DNA from: Seminavis robusta
Taxonomy: Eukaryota; Bacillariophyta; Bacillariophyceae; Naviculales; Naviculaceae
DNA: 64,000 nt
Reading direction: 5' to 3'
NCBI GenBank assembly: GCA_903772945.1
Contig: CAICTM010000372.1
Location: forward strand, 1 to 64,000
This document shows positions 45,518-54,743 of the stretch, one piece after another. The notes beneath the pieces were generated by a model. The model made no database searches and was not told the origin of the DNA. It was given only the letters and a program-made list of their open reading frames with translations. Both the position numbers and the translations under genes were made by a program. Numbering within the stretch: position 1 is the stretch's first letter; each line of letters opens with the position of its first letter.

Positions 45518-46891
45518 CTATTTGTGGTGCTCATCGCGGAGAACTGCGAACAACTTGTAATCCCGGAAGTCCCAGTTGCACAAATCTGAGATTTCGTGGA
45601 AGGCCAACTCCGTATCGACGTAATTCTTGTAGATCTCGAGGAAGCGTTCAGTTGTCATCAGTTTCCCATCACCCAGGCGCGCTTCAAAAGCGGCACGGAG
45701 CCCATCCGGCCCATCCGGATCCGGCAAATTGACGCCTTGAGATTCACAGCGTGAGACTACCGCCATCGCGAAAATCGCTGTCAGAATGTAGTCCACTTCG
45801 TCGTCCCGGATATCTTGTACGGCTTCCGTGTTGGACGTCTTCTTTGTGTTCGAGTCCACAAGTGCGAAATGGCGGCCTCCGTTTTGTATGTCTTGGATTG
45901 CTTCGTAAGCCTTGGTCATGTATGAGCCGTCGGTGGAGAGATTCATGACATCCTTGCGACCAAGCTGAGCCAAGAAATTGAACAGGCGGCCAAGAACCAT
46001 CGAATCCATATGAGGATTTGGTTGGATTGTTGACGACAATGCAATGGATCCTGCTTTTACGGCTTTGGAAATCACCTTTTCATTGCTCTGTAGTGCTTGG
46101 TATTGCTTCTCCAGTATTTTGCATTTGGTTTTGTGACCACCTTTCCAGCTCTTTTTCTGGCATTCAGAGCTGCAGTACCTGGCAGCCTTGCATCCAGTAC
46201 ATTTCTGGACTCCTTCAAAATATTTGTCACATTCCCAGCATGTCTCTCGGAAGTTGCCCAAGCCGGCAGCCACACCTGCACATGCGAGTGTTGCATGTTT
46301 GAATTCATTCTCAAAGTCTTCACATACATTCTGTACGTGAGGTAGACCGAATTCCTCAACAACTGATTTGAAATGATCGAATGTTGTCTGGTAAGCACAT
46401 GAATTGTCGACAGGACCATGTCCTGTGATTTGGAATATCTCATGCGACCAACTGGCAAGCAAGGAATCATGCTCCCCTTGACAAGCTTTCACCAAAGCAA
46501 TCCACTGCGACGCATGAACCATTTCCCCCGATGGCGAGGCGAGTATACAATCCGCGAATGCCGACCACAAGCTTTTGGCAAGCTTTACAATGGCAATGCT
46601 GACTCTATGGTCTTGGTCTTTCTCAGAACCCGGTGCTCCAAATGCCATCTTTGCAAGTCCTGTAGCGATAGACCTAAACATGATGTGCGGAGCTTCTTCT
46701 GCCGTGTCGTCGTAGCTGCCAAACCTGCAAAGAACTCGATTCACGGCAAGATCCTGAGCAGTTTTTGTTATAAGATCCACATTTCCTTCCTTGATCCCTT
46801 TGATGGTTTCTTCAGGCAACACCTTGTGGAGATTGCTGGCTTTGAATCGGCCCATTTTCCCTTGCTTTTTGGCCTTCTTCTTTGTTGACAT
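45518..46891 (-). CDS. MYND-type zinc-finger protein
   Basis: The predicted protein has 457 residues from the ATG at 46891 (MSTKKKAKKQGKMGRF); an upstream in-frame ATG at 46957 would add 22 hydrophobic residues and is less likely. After a basic start comes a helical region with no recognised fold. A MYND finger follows at about residues 220-262 with ligands in CWECDKYF, CTGCKAARYCSSECQKKSWK and HKTKC, spacing C-x2-C, C-x2-C, C-x3-C, H-x3-C. MYND domains bind proline-containing peptides and serve in protein complexes (family knowledge). No SET domain is seen, so it is not an SMYD methyltransferase. The C-terminal 190 residues are helical with no assignment. It is probably nuclear or cytosolic. 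Confidence 0.8.
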   Translation of the reverse strand: MSTKKKAKKQGKMGRFKASNLHKVLPEETIKGIKEGNVDLITKTAQDLAVNRVLCRFGSYDDTAEEAPHIMFRSIATGLAKMAFGAPGSEKDQDHRVSIAIVKLAKSLWSAFADCILASPSGEMVHASQWIALVKACQGEHDSLLASWSHEIFQITGHGPVDNSCAYQTTFDHFKSVVEEFGLPHVQNVCEDFENEFKHATLACAGVAAGLGNFRETCWECDKYFEGVQKCTGCKAARYCSSECQKKSWKGGHKTKCKILEKQYQALQSNEKVISKAVKAGSIALSSTIQPNPHMDSMVLGRLFNFLAQLGRKDVMNLSTDGSYMTKAYEAIQDIQNGGRHFALVDSNTKKTSNTEAVQDIRDDEVDYILTAIFAMAVVSRCESQGVNLPDPDGPDGLRAAFEARLGDGKLMTTERFLEIYKNYVDTELAFHEISDLCNWDFRDYKLFAVLRDEHHK

Positions 46892-47587
46892 GGCTTTGGG
46901 TTGTTTGATTGAAGGGGCTGTGGAAATGTTTAATAAGAGCATGAACTGCCATGACAATTATGACAACAGCAAGCAGCATTTTTTTTAACCGCCCTGGTTG
47001 GACGCGAATTTGAATGATCAATCGATCCTCAATCGAATCGAATGATTCGATTCAATCGATGCGGATTGAATTCGATTCGATTCTACCGGGAACCGTGCCG
47101 GTACTGTAGCGGTACTATAGCTGTTTCAGTTCCTCGTTATGTTGGGCAGGTCGTCGAAGGTTTCCGCCCAAATATTTCAAAGCGACATGAGTTGACAAAT
47201 GTAGCAGTCCGTGTAACGACGAGCCTAGCAGCTGGCATCAGAGTTTCCTCCAATGTGCTACCAGGTACTGGAAGAAACGAAGTATCGCAAACGCATTTTG
47301 GAAGTTGCTGCCCTCTCATTTTCTTTAGAAGTTTCCTTTCCTGCTCCAACAATTGCTGAAGCACCACATTTCTAAACAACCCACCTATTCGCCATACCAT
47401 ACCATACCGTACCAAGCAGACATCCGATACTTCCTCGCTAGCTCTCCAGCTTGTGTCGTTTTATTGATGCCCTGGCGACGCTCATGCAGAAGTCCTACTC
47501 CATGCTGGTACACTTTAGGACGTGCTTTCTTTGACTGTGCTAGACTGGCAATAAGCACAATGAGATTCTTACTATGTAATAGTCCGG
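46892..47587. other. Intergenic region with palindromic GATTC/GAATC cluster
   Basis: No gene is seen. Between 47020 and 47090 there are overlapping ATCGAATCG and CGATTCGATT palindromes, about 130-200 bp upstream of the MYND start. A CCATACCATACCGTACC run lies near 47395. Confidence 0.5.
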
Positions 47588-48541
47588 TTAGGCTACTGGT
47601 ACTGACCAATCCTCCACGGCAACCTTGTTCTTGCCCCCATATTCCACGGGCAAATTGTCGTTGGAAATGTGTCGATAGAGATGCTCTCGTTCCTTCTCAT
47701 TTTTGGTTGGATTGATCATATCAAACTTCTCCATAACGCGCTTTGGGACAACCAGAGTCAGGATCTTCCAAACGGCTTTGATGAATGCAGGAGGGTCACA
47801 AAGATAGACAACCTCCAAAGACTGAGGGTAGCAGTCTTCCATGAGCGCCATGGCACGACCATCTCGCATACTACACTCCCGATTGAACATGCGGATGGAC
47901 AAGCCGCTGCCGTCGACGATTCGAATCGACTTGGTAAGCCTTCCGGTTGTACGGGTTACATAGTCCAACCATTGATGAGCCCACTCTGAAATGTAGAGGT
48001 AAATGTCCAGCCAATAATCTTCTGACATTTCTGCCACCAACTTGTGGTGATCCATGCTTTTGATCCGTATGAAACCCACTACGCCTCGTTCCTTGTCGGG
48101 GAGTGTGAGAACCATGGCGTCCCTTTTCCATTTGCTCATAAATTCAGCCACCTTTTGAGTGTGCATATCATCATCTTGTTCGTTGTCATTGTTGTTGCTG
48201 TTGTTGTCACCCTTTAATTTGACTTGATGAGGAGGGACACTTCGAATATCTTTTTCATCGAGCTTGTGCTTGTCGCGAAACTCCAAGGTGTGCTTGGCGG
48301 CGGCAATGGCTGTCTTTGATTTCTTGTGGCTCAACCAAAAACGAAGGATCCATAGATCGTCATGCTTTGTGGGGTTGTAGAGTGGATCATCTTCCAATAC
48401 TCCCTTGATCTTGGCAATCTTCTCGGAATGCTTCTTGATCAGGTCCGCCACTGCAGGTCGATGATCCTCCGGGCACACAGGGTCAATCGGCTTTTCGGCG
48501 ATGGCCGCATCAATTCCTTTCATCCAGATCCAGGAAGTCAT
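47588..48541 (-). CDS. CRAL-TRIO (Sec14-type) lipid-binding protein
   Basis: The protein has 317 residues and no intron, with the ATG at 48541. The N-terminal CRAL-TRIO-N helices are visible in DDLWILRFWLSHKKSKTAI...AKHTLEFRDKH. The lipid-binding domain follows: GVVGFIRIKSMDHHKL, IRIVDGSGLSIRM, CYPQSLEVVYLCDPPAFIKAVW, KRVMEKFDMI and LYRHISNDNLPVEYGG, the standard end of Sec14 domains. An Asn/Asp-rich loop (NNSNNNDNEQDDD, about residue 112) is inserted between the two parts. It should shuttle a phosphoinositide or another hydrophobic ligand between membranes. No targeting signal is seen. Its start faces the P450 start across 766 bp. Confidence 0.88.
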   Translation of the reverse strand: MTSWIWMKGIDAAIAEKPIDPVCPEDHRPAVADLIKKHSEKIAKIKGVLEDDPLYNPTKHDDLWILRFWLSHKKSKTAIAAAKHTLEFRDKHKLDEKDIRSVPPHQVKLKGDNNSNNNDNEQDDDMHTQKVAEFMSKWKRDAMVLTLPDKERGVVGFIRIKSMDHHKLVAEMSEDYWLDIYLYISEWAHQWLDYVTRTTGRLTKSIRIVDGSGLSIRMFNRECSMRDGRAMALMEDCYPQSLEVVYLCDPPAFIKAVWKILTLVVPKRVMEKFDMINPTKNEKEREHLYRHISNDNLPVEYGGKNKVAVEDWSVPVA

Positions 48542-49307
48542 GATAGAAGTATCGAAGTGATGGTTTTATTATTTTAAGTAGCTTTTGTTTCAGAGGTTTT
48601 TTTATGCCAACGACCCGTTTTGGAGTGATAGGATCAATCGGTGGGGCCGGTGGTTGAGCTGATTGGCAAACTCTTTCAACTTTCAACTCTTCACGGTTTC
48701 GCTTGCTGTACTGTATGGGTCAACAGCCGGTGACAGAGTTGATCATGGATCATTCATCAACAACAACACCTTCATGAAGTCTTACAAGACCAAAGATTAC
48801 CGTACTCCTCCTGCCACCAGCGCCTGTGCATCCTTGAGGTGTGGAAACTGTTCCGTACCGTACAGTACCTTACCGTACCTTCCGTACCGTACGTAATGTC
48901 CCAACGTCCCAACATCCAGGCCCGGTTACAATTATTGTTGATGCTATGCCCTTTAAATCTTGTCATTGCAAGGGAGCATAAACATTAATTAAAAATGAAT
49001 ACTTAAATGCTGGTACGCTGGTACCAGGTAACCGGAGATCAGAAAGGCCCAAGGCACACAAAGATGCTCAACCGATGGGCAACAAAGAGATGCCGAGTCG
49101 GTGAGATGACGAGTAGTCTCTCATTGCATGCATGCTGCACGAACCAACCGATGGGCTGATGGCTCGATGGCCGGGATATCCATTCAGATGGCTCTGAACC
49201 ATGTATTGGATGTGCCGATTGCTTGGAAAGCAAGCAAGGAAATGCTCACAATTCGAAACCATTAGACTACTAGTACTACTAGAAAGAAGCAACCAATCAA
49301 CAAAATC
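48542..49307. other. Divergent intergenic region with a TACCGTAC cluster
   Basis: No gene is seen. Between 48855 and 48895 TACCGTAC and its variants recur six or so times in 40 bp. It separates the divergent CRAL-TRIO and P450 genes. Confidence 0.5.
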
Positions 49308-51086
49308 ATGTGCCAGCAACACGAAAAACGCATGTCAGGAAAAACCATCGTCGCAACGTGTCCTTTTGGGCATGGCAAAACAGCCGGAGTTTGCCCCGCA
49401 GGATATGGTAGAGCACCAGTCAAGAGAATCTCGTTCACTTTAAACCTCACCCCCGATGATCCATCCATCCAGCAGCTGGAGAAACGGTCATGGGAAGGAG
49501 AGGACGGCAACTCCTTGCTGCGTTTTGGACCTCAACCACACCATGTCCTCTCCCCCACGAGTTGGGTCTGTCAAGGGGTCCGACTCGTCTCTTGCATTGT
49601 GTCCCCCCCAGTGAAGGATGTCTTGGAAGTCTCTTTCAGAGATGACCAAAACCTCTATGACACTGTCCAGAGATTCCTTGCTCACGGCCCAGAAGAATTC
49701 TTTGCCAAGGTGGCTCAGCCTGATTTGGGCGGTGGATTGGTACAAGTTTGTCTTGCAGGGTTCAAATGGGTCTATGTAGTGACCAACTCTGATGTGGCAG
49801 ACCAAGTTGTGGCCAGCAGAGACTGGGATCGAGGTGATTCCGTCTACGCCTTTGGCCGCATGGTGGGGTCCCTGTTTGGGACACAATCGGGCAAAGTTGC
49901 TCGAAAGGGCAAACGAACCTTCTTGGCTGCGGTGGGTTGCAAGGGTGAGAATCTCAAGGTGATATCCAACACCGTGGACAGGGCTTTTGCCGATCTGTAT
50001 GATGCTAGTTGGACTCTGGGTGGTGTTGCCCGTATGGAACGAAACCTGTACAAGTTTTGCAATGATACCGCCGTAGGATCAGTGTGCCGAATTCTCCTGG
50101 GATCCGAAGAGGGGAATTTCCAACCGGACAATGCTCTGCAGGTGACCATGCGAGCTGCCGAGAATATTGTCATTGGTGGTACCGATCTGAAGAGTGTGGT
50201 CTTTGGGCCAGAGATCCGCTCCGAGTTTTGCGAGGCGCGTGATGATTTGCATGGCCTCTTTCATCAAATCATTGTTGACTACGCCCCTGAAATTGCCAAG
50301 GGAAAGAGCTACGCGAAAGAGTGGGCGGTAGATCAGCTCAGAGCCCAAGGGTTGGAGGAGAGTGACATTACAGAGCAAGAGATTGCACAAGAGCTTGCAG
50401 AGAATCGATCAGGGGTGGCCAGTGGTTTGGGGGCATTGGCGGCTTTTGCCAGCTTTAATGTTACCAGATCGTTGTATTTCCTTCTTCGAGTCCTGGAGGA
50501 ACAACCAACTTTGCGGGCCTCTTTGGTGGCACAAGCCCAGACAGTTCCAATGGATGAACCACCAACATATGCCACCTGGAGTTCTGTGCCTCTGGTGACG
50601 GCTACTGTAGAAGCCGTGTTGGCCCAGCTTCTGCCCACCTGTGGAATGCCCCGGGAAGCCATGGTTTCTACAAAACTGAAAGTAGACGGCAAAACAGTGA
50701 CATTGCCCAAGGGCTCCTTGTTGGTGTTGAACTTTGCCTCCTATCAAAAGGGACGACACAACAATCATGAACAGGCAATGGACCCAGCGGAATTGGATGT
50801 TACCGAATGGATGGGCAAGAATACTCCCAAGCAGTGGGCCTTTGGGCGTGGAGATCGTGCCTGTCCCGCACAGCATGTGGCTCGAGATGTGCTTCGAGTG
50901 GTGCTGCTACGCTTGTGCCAATCGGATGTCTCTGTGGACATCTCGAGGAAAGTTCCCTTTACGCATGGATGGGGTGGACACGGACCATTGGAAGACAACC
51001 TCAAGAATGATCCCGTGAAATTGGTCTTGACGAAGCAGCAACCTGCGGACGATGAAGAAATCTTTTATGACTGTCAGAGTGCATAA
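49308..51086 (+). CDS. Divergent cytochrome P450
   Basis: The protein has 592 residues and no intron. The heme-binding loop WAFGRGDRACPAQ places the iron ligand at Cys519 (F-G-x-G-x-R-x-C pattern, with Pro after Cys where Gly is usual). Upstream are PKGSLLVLNFASYQKGRHN and PREAMVSTKLKVDGKTV, as in the P450 region between the K helix and the heme. The K helix reads VEAVLAQLLPT: Glu435 is present but the Arg of E-x-x-R is replaced by Leu. The C-helix W-x-x-x-R is also missing (KVARKGKRTF). There is no N-terminal membrane anchor; instead Cys-rich ATCPFGHGKTAGVCPAGYG. This resembles soluble P450-like enzymes such as allene-oxide-synthase or CYP74-type, but identity is uncertain. Monooxygenase function cannot be assumed. 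Confidence 0.75.
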   Translation: MCQQHEKRMSGKTIVATCPFGHGKTAGVCPAGYGRAPVKRISFTLNLTPDDPSIQQLEKRSWEGEDGNSLLRFGPQPHHVLSPTSWVCQGVRLVSCIVSPPVKDVLEVSFRDDQNLYDTVQRFLAHGPEEFFAKVAQPDLGGGLVQVCLAGFKWVYVVTNSDVADQVVASRDWDRGDSVYAFGRMVGSLFGTQSGKVARKGKRTFLAAVGCKGENLKVISNTVDRAFADLYDASWTLGGVARMERNLYKFCNDTAVGSVCRILLGSEEGNFQPDNALQVTMRAAENIVIGGTDLKSVVFGPEIRSEFCEARDDLHGLFHQIIVDYAPEIAKGKSYAKEWAVDQLRAQGLEESDITEQEIAQELAENRSGVASGLGALAAFASFNVTRSLYFLLRVLEEQPTLRASLVAQAQTVPMDEPPTYATWSSVPLVTATVEAVLAQLLPTCGMPREAMVSTKLKVDGKTVTLPKGSLLVLNFASYQKGRHNNHEQAMDPAELDVTEWMGKNTPKQWAFGRGDRACPAQHVARDVLRVVLLRLCQSDVSVDISRKVPFTHGWGGHGPLEDNLKNDPVKLVLTKQQPADDEEIFYDCQSA

Positions 51087-51535
51087 AGTACCATTTCCGT
51101 TTGATGTTCCCGTTCCCTCGCGACGTGTGCTCCGACGCTCAAGTTCCTATTTTGGCATGATTCGACAGGTCTAAACTTTTACTAGCTTACTTTGTCCTTC
51201 AGTTGATGCAATCCACTCTCTAGCTAGCTAGCTATTCGCTTGGTCGGTGCGTGCAAACTTTTCATACTCTTGAAAGTCGCTCTCTGGCTATCGGTGCCTG
51301 GCACCATGTTCCTTTCAAGCCGCATGGGAGGGCGGCACCGGTGCCGATATTTGCCTGCAGAGCTGTATTTCCAAAGATACAAAGACGGATCTTTCGTGAT
51401 GACGCGATCTTTTTGGCCATCAATTTTGGGGTTCGCTCCATTTCTGTCCTTCCCAACATCCAACACCCACCACAAACAAAGCAAAGTCACAACCCAGAGT
51501 AGAAACCAGCTCTCGCTAGAATCAACCCAAGCATC
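51087..51535. other. Intergenic region, no gene seen
   Basis: A CTAGCTAGCTAGC palindrome at about 51222 follows the P450 by 140 bp. Frames here on both strands lack protein character. A/C-rich leader sequence precedes the pyruvate kinase ATG. Confidence 0.5.
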
Positions 51536-53810
51536 ATGACAATGGGAGGACGCAACGGGAAGTTGGTGTTGTTCTTGGCCCTAATAATTGTGCCAGAGAA
51601 TGTCTTTTCTTTTGTGGCCAGAACTTCTCCCCTTTGGACCAAAAAACCGTGTCCCACCACCCAGCTGTATAGCTCTAGACAAAGTGGCACTCGTTGGACC
51701 GATTCATCACGATGGGAATCGTCGGAAGAATCCTTCCTCGGAGGAGGTGAACAGCAATTTTTGCTACGAGAAAAGTACGGAACCTACTTTAAGGTTCCCA
51801 ATCCAGCTTCGCTCATGACCAAGATTATCTGTACCATTGGCCCCGCCACGAAAAGTCCCAGTATGCTGGGCAAGATGATGGATGCTGGCATGTCGGCCGC
51901 ACGCATCAATATGAGTCACGGCAACTTTGCCTATCTGGAGGAGTGCATCGACAATGTCCGCAAGGTGGCCAAAAGTCGGAACAAGCTGTGCCCCATTATT
52001 CTCGACACCAAAGGTCCCGAAATTCGAGTCAAGCAATTGACACTGCAAAAGAGGAGTCAAGACCCAGACGATGGGGAATCTTCTCTAACTACGACATTGG
52101 AAACACTCCCACTGTTAAAAATGACATTGGAATCGGGAGATGGATTGATCTTGTTGACGGGAAGACACAGTGTCCACGATCACTCCGATGCCGACATTCA
52201 AGACACACAAGACTTTTTGCAATCCCCACCACCACCATCCGGCAACAATAATGTCGTCAAGACGGCCTGTGTCACCTACCAGTACATGGCCACGGCCGTC
52301 AATGTCGGAGATGTGGTTCTCTTGGATGATGGACGCATTTCACTTATTGTGACCAAGGTACCCAATGATGAAGAAGTTCATACGCAAGTCATTGAAGGAG
52401 GCGACCTCAAAATCAACAAGGGCGTCAATCTACCAGGTTGTCAGGTCGATTTGCCACACTTGACGGAAAAGGATGTAGAAGATATTCTGGTAAGCAAGCA
52501 ACCCCATACATTTTGTGTTTTGTGTGCATTTACGCGTGTCTGCTTCTAACAAGAGCCATTGTTTCAATCTCTTCCGCCTTCCCTGGGCTGGATCGGTGGA
52601 TCCATTGTTTGCGTCTACTGCCAATGACAACAATACACGTTTCCACACACACACCACCAAACCCTTCCCACCTCATTCTATTCCTGCAATGGCTGCTCTC
52701 CTCGTTCATTCATAATTTCCCATTCTTCAGTTTGGTGTGTCCAAAAAGGTGGAGTACATTGCCCATTCCTTTACACGATCTGCAACCGGCGTTAACCAAG
52801 TCCGAGAATTGCCGGGCGTCGTCGAAGCGGGATGTCACATTATTGCCAAGATTGAATCCCAAGAAGGACTCGACAATTTTGAATCCATTCTCAAGGTGAG
52901 TGATGGAATCATGGTGGCACGAGGCGATCTGGGTGTGGAAATTCCGTTGGAACGAGTCTGTTCGGTACAAAAACGATTGGTCGCGAGTTGCAATGCCGTG
53001 GGGAAACCAGTCATTGTCGCCACGGAGTTGCTCGATAGCATGATCAGCTCCCCACGACCCACCAGAGCCGAAGCATCCGATGTCGCCAATGCTGTATTTG
53101 ACGGGGCCGATTGCGTCATGTTGTCGGGAGAAACTGCCGTGGGCAGCTATCCCGTTGAATCGATTCAAGTCATGACACGAATCTGCAAAGAAGCCGAGTT
53201 GGATGTCGCCAGCAGTCTACGCGCCATGGCAGCCAATCCGACTACTGCGGTTGCCACCAATAACAACAACCTTATGATCAACGGTGGTAGCAACAATTAC
53301 GGTGGAGAACGAGGTGCCCTGCGAGACGCCTTTTGCAAATCGGCCATTATGGCTGCTCGTGAAACCAATGCTGCCTTGATTCTGGCAATCACCAAAACCG
53401 GCATGACGGCCAATGCATTGGCCAAGTTCTTTAGCTCCGTGCCTGTCATGGTGTTGTCAACGTCTGAAAATGTCTGTGCACAAGTTCTCTTACATCGAAG
53501 TGTGACACCCTATATCGTGCAAAGTTTGAAACGAGAAAGTTGCATTCCTCGCGCCATTGCTAAGGCTACCGAGCTGGGACTGGTGGGACCAGGGAGCCGG
53601 GTCTTGCTATTGACCGGACCAGATGATATGATTGCCAATCGATTGGAAACTTTTACCGTGGGCGAAACTATCGTGCCTCCTCCCCCAGCAACCTGGGAAA
53701 ATGAACAACGCAGAATCGCTCCGCAGAAAGAAACACAGGAGGACGTCGATGCCGTGACAGCAGAAGTAGTTGACGATGACGAGTTGGATGACGAAGGGGC
53801 TGGTTGGTAA
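51536..53810 (+). CDS. PK: Pyruvate kinase, probably plastid-targeted
   Basis: Exons 51536-52489 and 52731-53810 give 677 residues; the 241 bp intron starts GTAAGC and ends TTCTTCAG and splits the family's DIL-FGVSKKV motif. Residues 1-25 form a signal peptide with Phe26 at the predicted cleavage point (NVFS-F), like diatom plastid pre-sequences, followed by a Ser/Thr-rich stretch. Catalytic landmarks are IICTIGPATKSP, RINMSHG, DTKGPEIR, HIIAKIESQEG (catalytic Lys) and SDGIMVARGDLGVEIPLERV. ELLDSMISSPRPTRAEASDVA and DCVMLSGETAVGSYP follow. The enzyme converts phosphoenolpyruvate and ADP to pyruvate and ATP. An extra region of about 60 residues (TTTLETLPLLKM to NNNVVKT) lies in the B domain, longer than usual. 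The C-terminus is acidic. Confidence 0.92.
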
Positions 53811-54743
53811 GCTGTTATAAATTCAGTGCTATTGCTCCAGTAAAGCAGGACAAGCAAACGGGCTAGTTGCACCTCGCCCTAGTACGGCATTCTCCCCATG
53901 AAAGGCGTGTGTAAAGGCAGTGGCACCAATTCCTCACAATGATGAAGTCTCGCGTGTGCACCAAAAATGTGCTCAATAGAGAAACTCTTGATTGTTGCCA
54001 ACTTGTACATCGCACACTATGCACACCCTCGCTCCCCCGTTCCTGATCGGGGGTCGACGCAGCCGTCAACAAGAAGATCTGTTGGAACCCACTCTAGGAT
54101 CCACTCCAGGCCCCAATGCACTGCTGCATCAGGACAAGCACAAGTACCCACTCTGAGCCCCAGCACCCCTGCCACAGCTGGCTCTAGGACCAACTCTAGC
54201 CAGAAACAACACCAGGATCTACCCGGTACAGTATGGTGTGGTGTGCACAAAATCGTCAACAAAAGTTGTCTGCAAAAATCCTAAAAGACTGTCCACTGAT
54301 AGTTCAGAAGTAATACTTTTGAGACTGAAAGTGTTCGGGAGCAGCGTTCGGGAGCAGTGTTCCCAAATTTGCAGAGGAATGTGATTTTCAGCTTGCCCTT
54401 TGTTAAAGAGGCCACCAAGACCAACGCAACTATTGCAGTAGTTGGGTATTTGGTTGCTAGCCATCCCTTCAGCACGGATCTAGGCCAAGGAGTCTTTTGA
54501 CAACGGAAACACAATTGTGACAGGTTGTGACAGCATGCATAACAAATAATGACCTTGCCCAATTCGTGTGTCACCATAGCTTTCCTGTTGTTTCTAGCTA
54601 GCTATCTAGTATTTTCAAACTACAGCACTGTAGCAATGCCCCCTTGGCCTCCTGATAGACGGAAGAAAATTGTATAAGGAACGGCATGACATTGTGAAAA
54701 GACCTTTCTGAACCGACCCCCATCTAGCAGCCCTACAAGCTAG
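53811..54743. other. Intergenic region between convergent genes
   Basis: No gene is supported. CTAGCTAGCTA palindromes are at about 54594 and 54736, the latter just beyond the minus-strand stop. Frames on both strands are short and overlapping. Confidence 0.45.
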
